The notes under the pieces were generated by a model. The model did not search any database. It saw only the letters and a list, made by a program, of their open reading frames with translations, and was not told where the DNA came from. Shown here one piece after another: positions 27,030 to 36,420 of a DNA stretch of 64,000 nucleotides. Origin of the DNA: Paenibacillus apiarius (GTDB lineage Bacteria > Bacillota > Bacilli > Paenibacillales > Paenibacillaceae); assembly GCF_017052585.1 (NCBI RefSeq), contig NZ_JAFFHZ010000001.1, positions 4,464,001-4,528,000 of the forward strand. Reading direction: 5' to 3'. The translations under genes were made by a program, and so were the position numbers. How positions within the stretch are numbered: position 1 is the first letter of the stretch; each line of letters opens with the position of its first letter.

Positions 27030-27974
27030 ATGACTAAAATTGTGTTTATGGGAACGCCGGCGTTTGCCGTGCCTTCCTTGGAAATGCTGCTGCAAGAAGG
27101 TTATGAAGTGGCTGCCGTCGTTACGCAGCCGGATCGTCCGGTCGGCCGCAAGCGGGTATTGACGCCGACTCCGGTCAAAGCGGCGGCGCTGGAGCATGGA
27201 CTTGCCGTGTGGCAGCCGGAGAAGCTGCGCGTCTCCTCTGCCATTGAAGATATGCGCGCGCTGCAGCCGGATCTTATCGTGACGGCGGCTTACGGGCAGA
27301 TTTTGCCGAAATCGGTGCTGGACATTCCGCGTCTAGGCTGCATCAACGTCCACGGCTCGCTGCTCCCGAAATACCGCGGCGGAGCGCCGATTCAGCGTTC
27401 GATTATGAACGGAGAGCCGGTAACCGGCGTGACGATTATGTATATGGCGGAAGGCATGGATACGGGCGACATGATAAGCCGGGTCGAGGTGCCGATTACG
27501 GACGCCGATAACGCGGGAACGATGTTCGAGAAGCTGAGCGCGGCGGGCTCTGACCTGCTCTGCCGCACGCTCCCGGAATTGATTGCGGGACGAGTGGAGG
27601 CCGTGCCGCAAAATCATGATGAAGCGACGTATGCCCCGAACTTGAAGCGCGAGGATGAGCAGCTTGATTGGACTCGTCCGGCGCGTGACCTCTTCAATCA
27701 AGTGCGCGGACTCGTTCCGTTCTCCGGCGCGTATACGACTTGGAACGGGGAAGTGTTCAAGGTGTGGGCGTGCGAAGCTCCAGGCGACTCATCTGCAGAT
27801 GCCGGCGGGCGTGAACCGGGAACCGTTTTGAACGTGGACGGGAGCGGGATTGAGGTGCAGACGGGCGCAGGCACGCTGTGTCTGACCCAGGTGCAGCCTG
27901 CGGGTAAAAAGGCGATGCCGGCTGCTGAATTCGTGCGCGGCGGTAAGCTGAGCAAAGGGACGGTGCTGAAGTGA
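27030..27974 (+). CDS. fmt: Methionyl-tRNA formyltransferase
   Basis: Formylates the initiator Met-tRNA with 10-formyltetrahydrofolate. It has 314 residues. The catalytic segment INVHGSLLPKYRGGAPIQRSI (about 105-125) carries the active-site His, and the Asp is in MAEGMDTGDMI (about 145). The C-terminal OB-like domain starts near residue 205. It follows def and overlaps the start of rsmB by four bases (GTGA), so the three genes are translationally linked. Confidence 0.96.
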   Translation: MTKIVFMGTPAFAVPSLEMLLQEGYEVAAVVTQPDRPVGRKRVLTPTPVKAAALEHGLAVWQPEKLRVSSAIEDMRALQPDLIVTAAYGQILPKSVLDIPRLGCINVHGSLLPKYRGGAPIQRSIMNGEPVTGVTIMYMAEGMDTGDMISRVEVPITDADNAGTMFEKLSAAGSDLLCRTLPELIAGRVEAVPQNHDEATYAPNLKREDEQLDWTRPARDLFNQVRGLVPFSGAYTTWNGEVFKVWACEAPGDSSADAGGREPGTVLNVDGSGIEVQTGAGTLCLTQVQPAGKKAMPAAEFVRGGKLSKGTVLK

Positions 27975-29365
27975 GCGAGCGGGGGTCCCAATCAAGCGGC
28001 AAGCGGCGCACGTCGCGCGACGTCGCGCTTGAGGTGCTCGTTCAGGTGGAGAAGGAGCATTCATACAGCAATCTGAAGCTGAACGAAGCGCTGCAGGCGG
28101 CCAAGCTGGAGCGGGTCGACGCGGCGCTCGCGACAGAGCTTGTGTATGGCACCATCCAGCGGCTGAACACGATTGACGGCGTTCTGGAGCAGAAGGTGCA
28201 GCGCGGGCTGGCTAAGCTGAAGCCGTGGATGCGCAATCTGCTTCGCATGAGCCTGTACCAGCTTCGGTATTTGGACCGCGTGCCGCCCCATGCGGCGGTG
28301 AACGAAGCGGTTGCAATCGCGAAGCGGCGCGGCCAGCAGGCGATGGGCGGCTTCGTGAACGGCGTGCTGCGCGCCGTCATGCGCGAGCCGGAGCTGTGGA
28401 ATGCTCCGGCTGCGGCTGATGCGGTCAGCCGCATCGCTTGGGAGCATTCGCACCCGGCGTGGCTCGTGAGCCGCTGGGTGGAGGCCTATGGCGAAGCGGA
28501 TACGGCGGCCATGTGCGCAGCCAACAACCGGCCGCCGCACGGCAGCGCGCGCGTGAATCGGCTGCGGGCCGAACGGGATGGGCTCCTTGCCGACATGCAG
28601 GCGAGCGGATTGAATGTCAAGGCGTCTGCAGTTACGCCGGATGGCATCGTCGCCGCAGGGGCGGGCAACCTGGCGCACAGCGTCTGGTACCAGGACGGCC
28701 GCTTGTCCGTTCAGGACGAGAGCTCGATGCTCGTCGTCCAAGCGCTGCGGCCGGAAGCGGGGATGCGGGTGCTCGATTGCTGCGCCGCTCCGGGCGGCAA
28801 GTCCACCCATATCGCCGAAGCGATGGGCGATATGGGCGAGGTCGTCGCGAACGACGTTCACGCCCATAAGGTGGCGCTTATCGCCGAGCAGGCCGCCCGC
28901 CTTGGGCTGAAGTCGCTGCGCACGATGAACGCCGATGCGGCTGCGCTCAGCGAGGCGCTGCCGCAAGGCAGCTTCGACGCCGTGCTGCTCGATGCGCCGT
29001 GTACTGGCTTCGGCGTTATCCGCCGCAAGCCTGACATCAAATGGACGAAGCATCCAGAGGATGTATCGTCCATTGCGGCGCTGCAGGCGCGGCTGCTCGC
29101 CGAGGCTGCGCGGCTCGTCCGGCCGGGCGGCCGCCTCGTCTACTCCACGTGCACCGTGGAGCACGTGGAGAACGAAGCCGTCGTGCGTGCGTTCCTCGCG
29201 GAGCAGGCGCACGACGGCTGGGGGCTAGACGAGACGTGGAAGGCCGCGCTGCCTGCCGCAGCGCTTGCCGCGGCGCTGGAGCGCAGCCCGTCTGGCATGC
29301 TGCAGGTGCTGCCGCAGGACGCCGGCTCCGATGGCTTCTTCATTGCCTGCTTGACGAAACGTTAA
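27971..29365 (+). CDS. rsmB: 16S rRNA (cytosine-967-C5)-methyltransferase
   Basis: Methylates 16S rRNA at C967 using S-adenosylmethionine. It has 464 residues. The N-terminal NusB-like RNA-binding domain (about 1-150) is followed by the methyltransferase core. That core has the SAM-binding VLDCCAAPGGKSTHIAEAMG-like motif (about 272) and the two catalytic cysteines in LLDAPCTGFGV (about 342) and YSTCTVEHVENE (about 395). It starts at a GTG overlapping the fmt stop. This region is noticeably richer in G+C than its neighbours, with long runs of GCG/CGC codons from about 28.3 to 29.3 kb. Confidence 0.94.
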   Translation: MSERGSQSSGKRRTSRDVALEVLVQVEKEHSYSNLKLNEALQAAKLERVDAALATELVYGTIQRLNTIDGVLEQKVQRGLAKLKPWMRNLLRMSLYQLRYLDRVPPHAAVNEAVAIAKRRGQQAMGGFVNGVLRAVMREPELWNAPAAADAVSRIAWEHSHPAWLVSRWVEAYGEADTAAMCAANNRPPHGSARVNRLRAERDGLLADMQASGLNVKASAVTPDGIVAAGAGNLAHSVWYQDGRLSVQDESSMLVVQALRPEAGMRVLDCCAAPGGKSTHIAEAMGDMGEVVANDVHAHKVALIAEQAARLGLKSLRTMNADAAALSEALPQGSFDAVLLDAPCTGFGVIRRKPDIKWTKHPEDVSSIAALQARLLAEAARLVRPGGRLVYSTCTVEHVENEAVVRAFLAEQAHDGWGLDETWKAALPAAALAAALERSPSGMLQVLPQDAGSDGFFIACLTKR

Positions 29366-29394
29366 CGCTGACGCTGGAGCAACAGATTCAATTG

Positions 29395-29442
29395 CAAAGC
29401 CGCAATATTCAAGGGAATTCACTTGAATGATTGCGGCTTTTT
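29395..29442 (+). terminator. Rho-independent terminator after rsmB
   Basis: AAAGCCGCAAT and ATTGCGGCTTT form the outer stem, with an inner TCAAG/CTTGA stem, followed by a T run to 29442. It divides the def-fmt-rsmB unit from rlmN. Confidence 0.88.
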
Positions 29443-29560
29443 TCATGCGGGAATCCGCTCAGGGACGGGCTTCCAAGCTGTGGCTTTTAGCATGACGGCC
29501 ATTTGTGGTAAAATAGATCGACTGCATGACGAGTTAACAATTGAGAGGTTGGACAGACAC

Positions 29561-30613
29561 ATGAAACCATTTATATACGATTTAACTTTTGAACAGCTGC
29601 AGCAGTGGCTGAAGGAGCAAGGCGAGCCTGCGTTTCGCGCCGGTCAAATATTCGATTGGCTCTACGTCAAGCGAATCAATGATTTTCACGAAATGACCAA
29701 TCTGTCCAAGTCACTGCGGGATAAGCTGGAGGAGCATTATCAATTTGTGACCCTGAAAGAAATTACACACATGAAATCGCAGGATGGAACGTATAAATTT
29801 CTATTCGGCCTGCATGACGACCATGCTATCGAAACCGTAATTATGAAGCACAACTACGGCAACAGCATCTGCGTGACGACACAAGTCGGCTGCCGCGTCG
29901 GGTGCACGTTCTGCGCCTCCACGCTTGGCGGGCTGAAGCGGAATCTGTCTGCCGGAGAGATTGTGGCCCAAGTGGTCGTGGCGCAGAAGATATTGGATGA
30001 AACGGATGAGCGCGTCAGCAGTATCGTTATCATGGGGACGGGGGAGCCTTTCGAGAATTACGATGCGACGATGGCCTTCCTCCGCACCATGATTCATGAG
30101 AAGGGACTCAATATCGGCCAACGGCACATTACGGTGTCGACGAGCGGCATCGTGCCGAGCATTTACAAGTTCGCTGATGAAAATACCCAGATTAATTTGG
30201 CGATCTCGATCCACGCGCCGAATGATGCGCTTCGTTCGAAGCTGATGCCGGTCAATCGCCGCTTCCCGTTCGAGGAAGTAATGAAATCGCTCAAGTATTA
30301 TCAGGAAAAGACCGGCCGGCGCATTACGTTCGAGTATGCGCTCATCGGCGGCGTCAATGACAAAGTGGAACAAGCGGAAGAGTTGGCAGATGTGCTGAAG
30401 CGGATGGACATGCTGGCACATGTCAATCTCATTCCGGTAAACTATGTGCCGGAGCGGAATTATGTCCGCACCCCGCGCAATGATATTTTCAAGTTCTACC
30501 GCGCGCTGCTGGACCGGGGAATCAATGCTACGATTCGCCGCGAGCAAGGACATGATATTGCGGCAGCATGCGGCCAGCTGCGTGCGAAGCACATGGAGTC
30601 TAAGACGAGGTGA
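29561..30613 (+). CDS. rlmN: 23S rRNA (adenine-2503-C2)/tRNA methyltransferase, radical SAM
   Basis: Radical-SAM enzyme methylating A2503 of 23S rRNA and A37 of some tRNAs. It has 350 residues. The cluster motif is [14 protein letters not shown] (CxxxCxxC, about 110-120). The substrate cysteine near the C-terminus is in [10 protein letters not shown] (about 337), and SAM-binding is at [14 protein letters not shown] (about 160). The ATG at 29561 gives the conserved [13 protein letters not shown] start. An earlier in-frame codon at 29423 lies inside the upstream terminator and is rejected. It is followed after six bases by prpC. Confidence 0.94.
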   Translation: MKPFIYDLTFEQLQQWLKEQGEPAFRAGQIFDWLYVKRINDFHEMTNLSKSLRDKLEEHYQFVTLKEITHMKSQDGTYKFLFGLHDDHAIETVIMKHNYGNSICVTTQVGCRVGCTFCASTLGGLKRNLSAGEIVAQVVVAQKILDETDERVSSIVIMGTGEPFENYDATMAFLRTMIHEKGLNIGQRHITVSTSGIVPSIYKFADENTQINLAISIHAPNDALRSKLMPVNRRFPFEEVMKSLKYYQEKTGRRITFEYALIGGVNDKVEQAEELADVLKRMDMLAHVNLIPVNYVPERNYVRTPRNDIFKFYRALLDRGINATIRREQGHDIAAACGQLRAKHMESKTR

Positions 30614-30619
30614 GTTACA

Positions 30620-31393
30620 ATGAAAGCTGTGCATCGTTCCGATGTCGGACGTGTACGCGCAGTGAACGAGGACCGCGCATACGTTGCCGCGCTTAATAAC
30701 GGCTATTACTTGGCGATTGTGGCCGATGGGATGGGCGGTCATCAAGCAGGCGACATAGCAAGCCGCTTGGCGGTGGAGACCGTAGTGTCCGAGCTCTCGG
30801 CGCTGCCGCAAGATTTGCAGGACAACCAGCTGGCGCATGCGCTGGAAGCTGCTATTCTGCGAGCCAATCAGACGATATTTCATATCGCGTCCCAGGATGA
30901 AAAATATTATCACATGGGAACAACCATCGTTGCGGCTTTATTCGATCAGTCGCAGTCCGCAGGCTATATTGGACATATCGGCGATAGCCGGGCCTATACT
31001 GTCGATCGCCAAGGCATCATTCAATTGACAGAGGATCATACGCTTGTGAACGAGTTGGTGAAGAACGGTCAGATTGAACCGGAGGATGCGGTGCGGCATC
31101 CACGCCGGAATGTGCTCATCCGCGCGCTTGGAACCGACGCGCAGGTTGAGGTGGATATGATGCCGATTACGCTTGGCAACGGACAATATCTTCTGCTGTG
31201 CAGCGACGGCTTGACCAGCATGATGAATTCCGAACAAATATGGAGCACTGTCATCGATCCTTCCCTTCCGCTCGAAGCGAAAGCAGACCGTTTGCTGGGG
31301 CAGTCGCTCGATGCTGGCGGAGACGACAATATCACGATCATTCTGTTGAAGCAGCTTGAGTCCGGCACCATGGGAGAGGGGTGGAACTCGTGA
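30620..31393 (+). CDS. prpC: PP2C-type protein phosphatase (Stp1/PrpC)
   Basis: A metal-dependent serine/threonine phosphatase that reverses PrkC kinase action. It has 257 residues. The PP2C motifs are seen: RAVNEDRAYV (about 15), VADGMGGHQAGDIAS (about 35), GHIGDSRAYTV (about 118), LLCSDGLTSMM (about 192) and GGDDNITIILL (about 233). It starts at ATG 30620, six bases after rlmN. It overlaps prkC by four bases if the kinase starts at GTG 31390. Confidence 0.95.
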   Translation: MKAVHRSDVGRVRAVNEDRAYVAALNNGYYLAIVADGMGGHQAGDIASRLAVETVVSELSALPQDLQDNQLAHALEAAILRANQTIFHIASQDEKYYHMGTTIVAALFDQSQSAGYIGHIGDSRAYTVDRQGIIQLTEDHTLVNELVKNGQIEPEDAVRHPRRNVLIRALGTDAQVEVDMMPITLGNGQYLLLCSDGLTSMMNSEQIWSTVIDPSLPLEAKADRLLGQSLDAGGDDNITIILLKQLESGTMGEGWNS

Positions 31394-33522
31394 TTGGAAC
31401 AACATTGGCTGGGCGCTATGAAATTATCGCACGCGTCGGCGGCGGCGGGATGGCGCTCGTCTATAAAGCGCTCGACAATTTGCTTAACCGTTATGTAGCG
31501 GTCAAAGTGTTGCGTCAGCAATTCGTGCACGACGAGGAATTCATTCGCCGCTTCCGGCGTGAAGCCCAATCCGCCGCGTCCTTGTCCCACCCGAATGTGG
31601 TCAGTATTTATGATGTGGGACAGGAAGAAGATACGCATTTTATCGTTATGGAATATATCGAAGGACATAACTTGAATGAAATTATTCAGGACCGGGCACC
31701 GCTGCAGACGGAAGAGGCAGTGCGCATTTCTATTCAAATCTGCGATGCGCTGGATCATGCCCACCAGAACCGAATCATTCATCGTGACATTAAACCCCAT
31801 AACATTCTTATCGGGAGAAATGGCCGCGTGAAGGTGACGGATTTCGGAATCGCGCGTGCGGTTACCTCTTCGACGATTACGCAGACAGGTTCGGTCGTAG
31901 GCTCGGTGCATTATTTTTCACCCGAGCACGCCAAAGGGGTATCGACCGGGGAGAAGTCCGACTTATATTCTCTCGGCATCGTGCTGTATCAAATGCTTAC
32001 GGGCAAGCTTCCGTTTCTGGGGGAAAGCCCGATTAGCGTTGCGCTAAAGCACTTGCAGGAACCGTTTGATGAGCCGCGGCTTGTCAATCCGCATATTCCG
32101 CAAAGCGTAGAGAATATTATTTTGAAGTCGATGCGCAAAAATCCGGCTGAGCGCTATCAGTCGGCCGCGGAAATGATGCGGGACTTGGAAACATGCTTGT
32201 CCGCCGAACGGGTGCATGAGCAGAAGGTTACCTTTGTTTCGCGCACGCCTTTTGACGATGAACAGGAGACGAGAGTGATGCCTGCGATTCGCCCGATGGA
32301 GAAAAGTGCGCCCAAGGAGTATAGAGCCCATGCCGCTTCTTCGAACTCCGGCGCTGCCGGTTCATCCTCGCCTTCGCCCGCCGTTGCAGAAGCGAAGGCG
32401 CGCAAGTCCTGGGTGAAGCCAGCCATGTGGGCCGGCGTGACGCTGCTCTTTCTTGCCATTATGGTCGGTGTCGTATTATACGTGAAGAGTTTGCTTGTCG
32501 TTAATGATGTAAGCATGCCGAAGCTCATTAATTTGACGGAGCAAGCCGCGAAAGACAAGCTGAAGGAATTTAAGCTTGAGGTGGAGGACCCTATCGTTTA
32601 CGAGCATAAAGAAGGATTCGAGAAAGGGATCGTCTTCGACCAAAGCAAGCCGGAAGGCACTAGAGTGAAAGAAGGCTCGGCCATACGCCTGTATGTCAGT
32701 GAAGGAACTCCTCTCGTGTCGCTGCAGGATTACTCGGGCAAGCCGTTCGAGACGGCCGTGCAGCAGCTGGTCGAGCTCGGATTCGAGAGCACGCGCATAA
32801 CGAAGGAGGAAGTATATCACGATGAGGCTGAACCGGGTGTCGTCGTCGGAATGACGCCGCAGCCGAATTCCCAGGTCGATCCGAAGACAGCTTCGATTAA
32901 GTTTACGGTCAGCAAAGGAAAAGAATCGTTCGGCATGCCGAATTTGGTTGGTTTGACGAAGGATGAGGCGGTAGCGAAGATTGAAGCGAGCGAATTGAAG
33001 CTGGCCAAAGACGGCATTGTCGAAGAGCCAAGCTACGAGCCGCAAGGGCAAGTCTTCATGCAAAAACCGTTTGAACCGAACGATCCGGTGTCTAAAGGGG
33101 CCGAAGTGAGGATTTATGTAAGCTCCGGGTTCCCTCCTGAAGCGCTGAAATATACGTTCCCTCTCCCGGTAGCTCCGAAGGAAGAAGGAAAGAGCAGCAC
33201 GATACGGATTGTGTATACGGATGCGCGCGGAGAGAACATGGAATGGGGGACGGAGAAGATTACATCCACCCAACTATTCAACGTAGATCTTGTTTTGGCA
33301 CCGAACAAAGATGGGGTCGTCCTCGTGTACCGTGACGGCACATTCCTTGATACGTATCCGATATCCTATATCGATGCGAAGCAGGGCACTGTACCGATAC
33401 CCGAGATCAACGACCCCGCGGCCAGGCGAGTCGAAGGGGAAGGGCAAGAACAAGAACAAGGACAAGAACAAGGGCAGGAATCCGTGGACGGACAGACACA
33501 ATCGTCAGAACCCGGACAATGA
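31390..33522 (+). CDS. prkC: PASTA-domain serine/threonine kinase PrkC
   Basis: A membrane kinase of 710 residues that senses muropeptides and lipid II and governs germination and envelope metabolism. The N-terminal kinase domain (about 8-270) has GGGGMALVYKA, VKVLR, the catalytic HRDIKPHNILIG and DFGIARA. A Ser/Ala-rich linker is followed by one transmembrane helix (about 347-368). Three PASTA domains then span about 375-580, and a C-terminal beta-rich domain spans about 590-680. The last 25 residues are a Glu/Gln/Gly repeat (EQEQGQEQGQ), probably low-complexity surface. The start is the GTG at 31390, overlapping the prpC stop; GTG 31381 is in frame but lies within the ribosome site. Confidence 0.95.
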   Translation: MIGTTLAGRYEIIARVGGGGMALVYKALDNLLNRYVAVKVLRQQFVHDEEFIRRFRREAQSAASLSHPNVVSIYDVGQEEDTHFIVMEYIEGHNLNEIIQDRAPLQTEEAVRISIQICDALDHAHQNRIIHRDIKPHNILIGRNGRVKVTDFGIARAVTSSTITQTGSVVGSVHYFSPEHAKGVSTGEKSDLYSLGIVLYQMLTGKLPFLGESPISVALKHLQEPFDEPRLVNPHIPQSVENIILKSMRKNPAERYQSAAEMMRDLETCLSAERVHEQKVTFVSRTPFDDEQETRVMPAIRPMEKSAPKEYRAHAASSNSGAAGSSSPSPAVAEAKARKSWVKPAMWAGVTLLFLAIMVGVVLYVKSLLVVNDVSMPKLINLTEQAAKDKLKEFKLEVEDPIVYEHKEGFEKGIVFDQSKPEGTRVKEGSAIRLYVSEGTPLVSLQDYSGKPFETAVQQLVELGFESTRITKEEVYHDEAEPGVVVGMTPQPNSQVDPKTASIKFTVSKGKESFGMPNLVGLTKDEAVAKIEASELKLAKDGIVEEPSYEPQGQVFMQKPFEPNDPVSKGAEVRIYVSSGFPPEALKYTFPLPVAPKEEGKSSTIRIVYTDARGENMEWGTEKITSTQLFNVDLVLAPNKDGVVLVYRDGTFLDTYPISYIDAKQGTVPIPEINDPAARRVEGEGQEQEQGQEQGQESVDGQTQSSEPGQ

Positions 33523-33577
33523 AGATGACGACAATGAATAATCGGATTGGGGTAGATAAAACCGTGGAGGATATTGC

Positions 33578-34495
33578 ATGCCAAAAGGCTTAATCGTAAA
33601 GGCGCTGAGCGGTTACTATTACATTCAACCGGAAGAAGGATCGATCGAACAGACGATCCAATGCCGTGCCCGAGGAATATTTAAAAAGAAAGGCGTGTCC
33701 CCGCTCGTTGGGGACCGCGTTATTTTTTCCTTGACAGAGAACGGGGAAGGGACGGTAGACGAAATCGAGCCGCGTGTATCGGAGTTGATTCGTCCGCCAA
33801 TCTCCAATGTGGGGCTTGCCGCACTCGTGTTCTCCGTAGTGGAACCGGCCTTGAACCGCCAACTGCTGGATAAGTTTCTCGTACATATTGAACATGCCGG
33901 TTTAGATGCCGTTATCGTGCTGACGAAGTGGGATATTATCGAGCAGCTTCCGCCAGCGAAGGGCGCTGCGGTCCGCAGCGAAATGGATCATATAATGGAA
34001 CTGTATGGCCGTATTGGCTACGACGTCATACCGACAAGCGCCGCAGGCGGTTACGGCTATGATCGGGTAGCGGACAAGCTAACGGAAGATATTAGCGTCT
34101 TTGCCGGCCAATCCGGCGTAGGGAAATCTTCCTTGTTGAATGCGATGATACCGGGCATACAGCTAGAAACGAATCATATCAGCCAGCGCCTGGGGCGCGG
34201 CAAGCATACGACTCGTCATGTCGAGCTGCTGCAGCTGCCTCACGGCGGTTATATCGCCGATACGCCGGGATTCAGCCAACTCGATTTTTTAGAGCTTGGC
34301 GTGGAACAGCTGGGAATGTGCTTCCGTGAGTTCCGATCTTACGCGGAAATCTGCAAATTCCGCGGCTGCACGCATATTCATGAACCTGGCTGCCAGGTGA
34401 AGGAAGCGGTAGCGAACGGTGAGATTGACAAGACGCGCTACGGGCATTACGTATTATTTTTTGAAGAAATGAAAGAAAAAAAACGGAGGTACTAG
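33578..34495 (+). CDS. rsgA: Ribosome small-subunit biogenesis GTPase RsgA
   Basis: A circularly permuted GTPase that completes 30S maturation and has a checkpoint role under stringent conditions. It has 305 residues. An N-terminal OB fold (about 1-70) precedes the permuted G motifs: TKWD (about 112), then the P-loop [14 protein letters not shown] (about 175) and [10 protein letters not shown] (about 228). The C-terminal zinc motif [16 protein letters not shown] lies at about 260. GTGGAGG precedes the ATG at 33578. It is followed by rpe after one base. Confidence 0.95.
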   Translation: MPKGLIVKALSGYYYIQPEEGSIEQTIQCRARGIFKKKGVSPLVGDRVIFSLTENGEGTVDEIEPRVSELIRPPISNVGLAALVFSVVEPALNRQLLDKFLVHIEHAGLDAVIVLTKWDIIEQLPPAKGAAVRSEMDHIMELYGRIGYDVIPTSAAGGYGYDRVADKLTEDISVFAGQSGVGKSSLLNAMIPGIQLETNHISQRLGRGKHTTRHVELLQLPHGGYIADTPGFSQLDFLELGVEQLGMCFREFRSYAEICKFRGCTHIHEPGCQVKEAVANGEIDKTRYGHYVLFFEEMKEKKRRY

Positions 34496-34496
34496 C

Positions 34497-35174
34497 ATGA
34501 AACAGATTGAGAACATTCAGATCGCCCCCTCCATTTTATCAGCCGACTTTGCCAAGCTTGGTGAAGAAGTCCGCGATGTGGAGCAAGGCGGCGCCGATTG
34601 GATTCATGTCGATGCGATGGACGGCCGCTTCGTGCCGAATTTGACGCTTGGGCCCATCGTTGTGGAAGCGATCCGCCCGCATACGAAGCTGCCGCTAGAC
34701 GTTCATCTCATGATTGTGGAGCCGGACAAATACGTGCCTGCCTTTGCCAAGGCGGGTGCGGACTTCATTACGGTGCATGCGGAGGCATGTCCTCATTTGC
34801 ACCGGGTCGTGCACCAGATTAAAGAAAGCGGTGCCAAGGCGGGAGTCGCTTTAAATCCGGCCACATCTTTGTCTTGCATCGAAGAAATTCTCGATGATGT
34901 TGATCTTGTCCTGATTATGACGGTCAATCCTGGCTTTGGAGGACAGCGCTTCATCACATCGATGACGGACAAGATTAGCCGCTTGCGGGCTCAACTGCAC
35001 GAGCGGGGACGCCACGATGTATACATTGAAGTGGACGGGGGAATTACGGCGGATACCGCGCCGCTTGCCGTGCAGGCAGGGGCCAATGTGCTCGTGGCCG
35101 GGAGCGCCGTATATGGCGCTTCTGATCGCGCTGCCGCAATTCAAGCGATACGGTCAGCAGCAGTAGCTAGATAG
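34497..35174 (+). CDS. rpe: Ribulose-phosphate 3-epimerase
   Basis: Interconverts ribulose 5-phosphate and xylulose 5-phosphate in the pentose-phosphate pathway. It has 225 residues, a TIM barrel. Signature motifs are [16 protein letters not shown] (about 8), [16 protein letters not shown] (about 32, metal-binding His/Asp), DVHLMI (about 68), [13 protein letters not shown] (about 138) and EVDGGI (about 175). It starts one base after the rsgA stop, with GGAGGT upstream. Confidence 0.96.
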   Translation: MKQIENIQIAPSILSADFAKLGEEVRDVEQGGADWIHVDAMDGRFVPNLTLGPIVVEAIRPHTKLPLDVHLMIVEPDKYVPAFAKAGADFITVHAEACPHLHRVVHQIKESGAKAGVALNPATSLSCIEEILDDVDLVLIMTVNPGFGGQRFITSMTDKISRLRAQLHERGRHDVYIEVDGGITADTAPLAVQAGANVLVAGSAVYGASDRAAAIQAIRSAAVAR

Positions 35175-35223
35175 ATATCCTCATAGAACATGGCAGGACC
35201 CGACGGAAAAGGGGAGATGGACG

Positions 35224-35484
35224 ATGTGGAGATCGAAACTGATACTCGTGCTGTACAGCTTTGTGTGCGGGTCATTGGTCGGAATGTATGCGTTTTTGAA
35301 GCTGCCGCTTAACTTGGTTTGCTCGTTGGGCGCTCTATTTTTAGGTATTCGTTTCTTCAAACGCTATGAAACGAAAGGGATGCGTATCGGTTTTATTTTG
35401 CTGGCGATTTTATTTTACTTCGTTTTTGTCTTTGTGATGTCCATGGCTATTTACATGCAGCAAATGCCTGCGCCTGCTGCATAA
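35224..35484 (+). CDS. Small membrane protein, unknown function
   Basis: An 86-residue, largely hydrophobic protein with about three helices: residues 5-23, 28-44 and 54-76. A basic loop (FFKRYETKGMR) lies between the second and third. GGGGAG lies eight bases before the ATG at 35224. In B. subtilis this place between rpe and spoVM is taken by yloS (thiamine pyrophosphokinase), so this gene is a local replacement or addition. I do not recognise a family. Confidence 0.7.
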   Translation: MWRSKLILVLYSFVCGSLVGMYAFLKLPLNLVCSLGALFLGIRFFKRYETKGMRIGFILLAILFYFVFVFVMSMAIYMQQMPAPAA

Positions 35485-35543
35485 AGTAAAGACGGAAACG
35501 GGCTTGTCAGCCTTGCATAGATGATATGGCTGCGGCATATGAT

Positions 35544-35580
35544 GGTTACATGAGCACAGATCTCTCATGTAACCTTTTTT
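35544..35580 (+). terminator. Rho-independent terminator
   Basis: Arms GGTTACATGAG (35544-35554) and CTCATGTAACC (35564-35574) are perfect complements around a 9-base loop, followed by six T. It ends the prpC-to-35484 operon before spoVM. Confidence 0.93.
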
Positions 35581-35656
35581 ATTTCCATGGTTCGCGAGAA
35601 AGGGCCGGCTATTGATTCCGGGCGGCGTAGGATGAGATCGACGAGGAGGGTGGAAG

Positions 35657-35737
35657 ATGAAGTTTTATACATTTAAGCTGCCGAAATTTTTAGGAGGATT
35701 CGTCAAGGCGATATTAAATACGTTTCAAAAAAACTGA
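35657..35737 (+). CDS. spoVM: Stage V sporulation protein M (26 residues)
   Basis: A tiny amphipathic protein that recognises the convex forespore membrane and anchors spore-coat assembly through SpoIVA. The 26-codon frame encodes MKFYTFKLPKFLGGF and then VKAILNTFQKN, differing from B. subtilis SpoVM at only a few sites and keeping Pro9. GAGGAGGG precedes the ATG by seven bases. The locus between rpe and rpmB is the conserved one. The short length explains why gene finders often miss it. Promoter recognition by mother-cell sigma-E is expected from the family but not demonstrated here. Confidence 0.95.
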   Translation: MKFYTFKLPKFLGGFVKAILNTFQKN

Positions 35738-36013
35738 CACTCCCGGCGGCCATTCTGCTGAATCCGTAATCATCCATCCTAACGATATAGCACCCGAGCG
35801 GGAGCGGGACATAGCTTAGCAGACGAAATGCTTATGACGGGTTCCGGTCGCAAGTAGAAACGGCCCAGCCGTCCTTGTTGAAAGGACGGACCGTTTCTGC
35901 AAGATGAATCAGCGCAAGCATCTTCTCATTCTCAGCGTCTGCACGAAGTGAGCTGAGGTGAAAAGGACAACTCCTCATCAGAGCAGTACCTGTACTTTCT
36001 CCCACGATCAAAA
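35738..36013. other. Intergenic region after spoVM with a large hairpin
   Basis: No coding region is supported. It contains a nested stem at 35856-35898: AGAAACGG pairs with CCGTTTCT, and CCGTCCTT with AAGGACGG, around a GTTG-A loop. This lies about 120 bases after spoVM. There is no T run, so it is a structured RNA or DNA element rather than an evident terminator. Confidence 0.55.
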
Positions 36014-36040
36014 AAGCACCTGATACCGTTCAGGTGCTCT
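36011..36040 (-). terminator. Terminator of rpmB
   Basis: AGCACCTGA (36015-36023) and TCAGGTGCT (36030-36038) pair perfectly. On the minus strand the stem is followed by six T (plus-strand A run at 36010-36015), so it terminates rpmB transcription. Confidence 0.88.
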
Positions 36041-36059
36041 TTCTATATAATCCATGGGA

Positions 36060-36248
36060 TTAGACGCGAGTCACTTTACCTGCTTTCAATGCGCGCGTGC
36101 TCACGTAGACGCGTTTTGGTTTACCGTCTACCAGAATACGGACTTTTTGCACGTTTACACCCCAAGAGCGGCGGTTTTTGTTGTTCGCGTGCGATACGTG
36201 GTTACCTGAGCCACGTTTCTTCCCCGTTACAAAACATTTGCGAGCCAT
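36060..36248 (-). CDS. rpmB: 50S ribosomal protein L28
   Basis: Large-subunit ribosomal protein of 62 residues, beginning [16 protein letters not shown] and rich in basic residues ([18 protein letters not shown]). The start is the ATG at 36248, with GGAGGTG eight bases upstream; an in-frame codon at 36287 gives an extra 13 residues with no support. It is divergent from the Asp23-like gene, as in B. subtilis. A good promoter lies 54-83 bases upstream. Confidence 0.96.
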   Translation of the reverse strand: MARKCFVTGKKRGSGNHVSHANNKNRRSWGVNVQKVRILVDGKPKRVYVSTRALKAGKVTRV

Positions 36249-36301
36249 GCCTAACACCTCCTTATCCCAAAACAACACTGCATGCAATTAAATACTTAAA
36301 T

Positions 36302-36331
36302 ATGATATCATATTCTAAAATCTCCCGTCAA
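36302..36331 (-). promoter_or_regulatory. Sigma-A promoter of rpmB
   Basis: On the minus strand TTGACG (36331-36326) and TATCAT (36307-36302) are separated by 18 bases. The match is good and the distance to the rpmB ATG is suitable (about 50 bases). Confidence 0.7.
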
Positions 36332-36348
36332 CTGAATCAAAAACTTTG

Positions 36349-36377
36349 TTTATTTATGTTTTCTATTATAGTACAAT
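36349..36377 (+). promoter_or_regulatory. Candidate sigma-A promoter of the Asp23-like gene
   Basis: TTTATT (36349-36354) and TACAAT (36372-36377), 17 bases apart, about 44 bases ahead of the ATG at 36421. The -10 match is strong, the -35 weak. The two divergent promoters share this 170-base gap. Confidence 0.45.
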
Positions 36378-36420
36378 GTTGATTAGTCCATAATACTCAA
36401 AAAAAGGAGTGGAACGAACC

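Noticed and set aside
28061-29212. Minus-strand frame of 383 codons
   Set aside because: It is antisense to rsmB, in a G+C-rich stretch that leaves few stops on the opposite strand.
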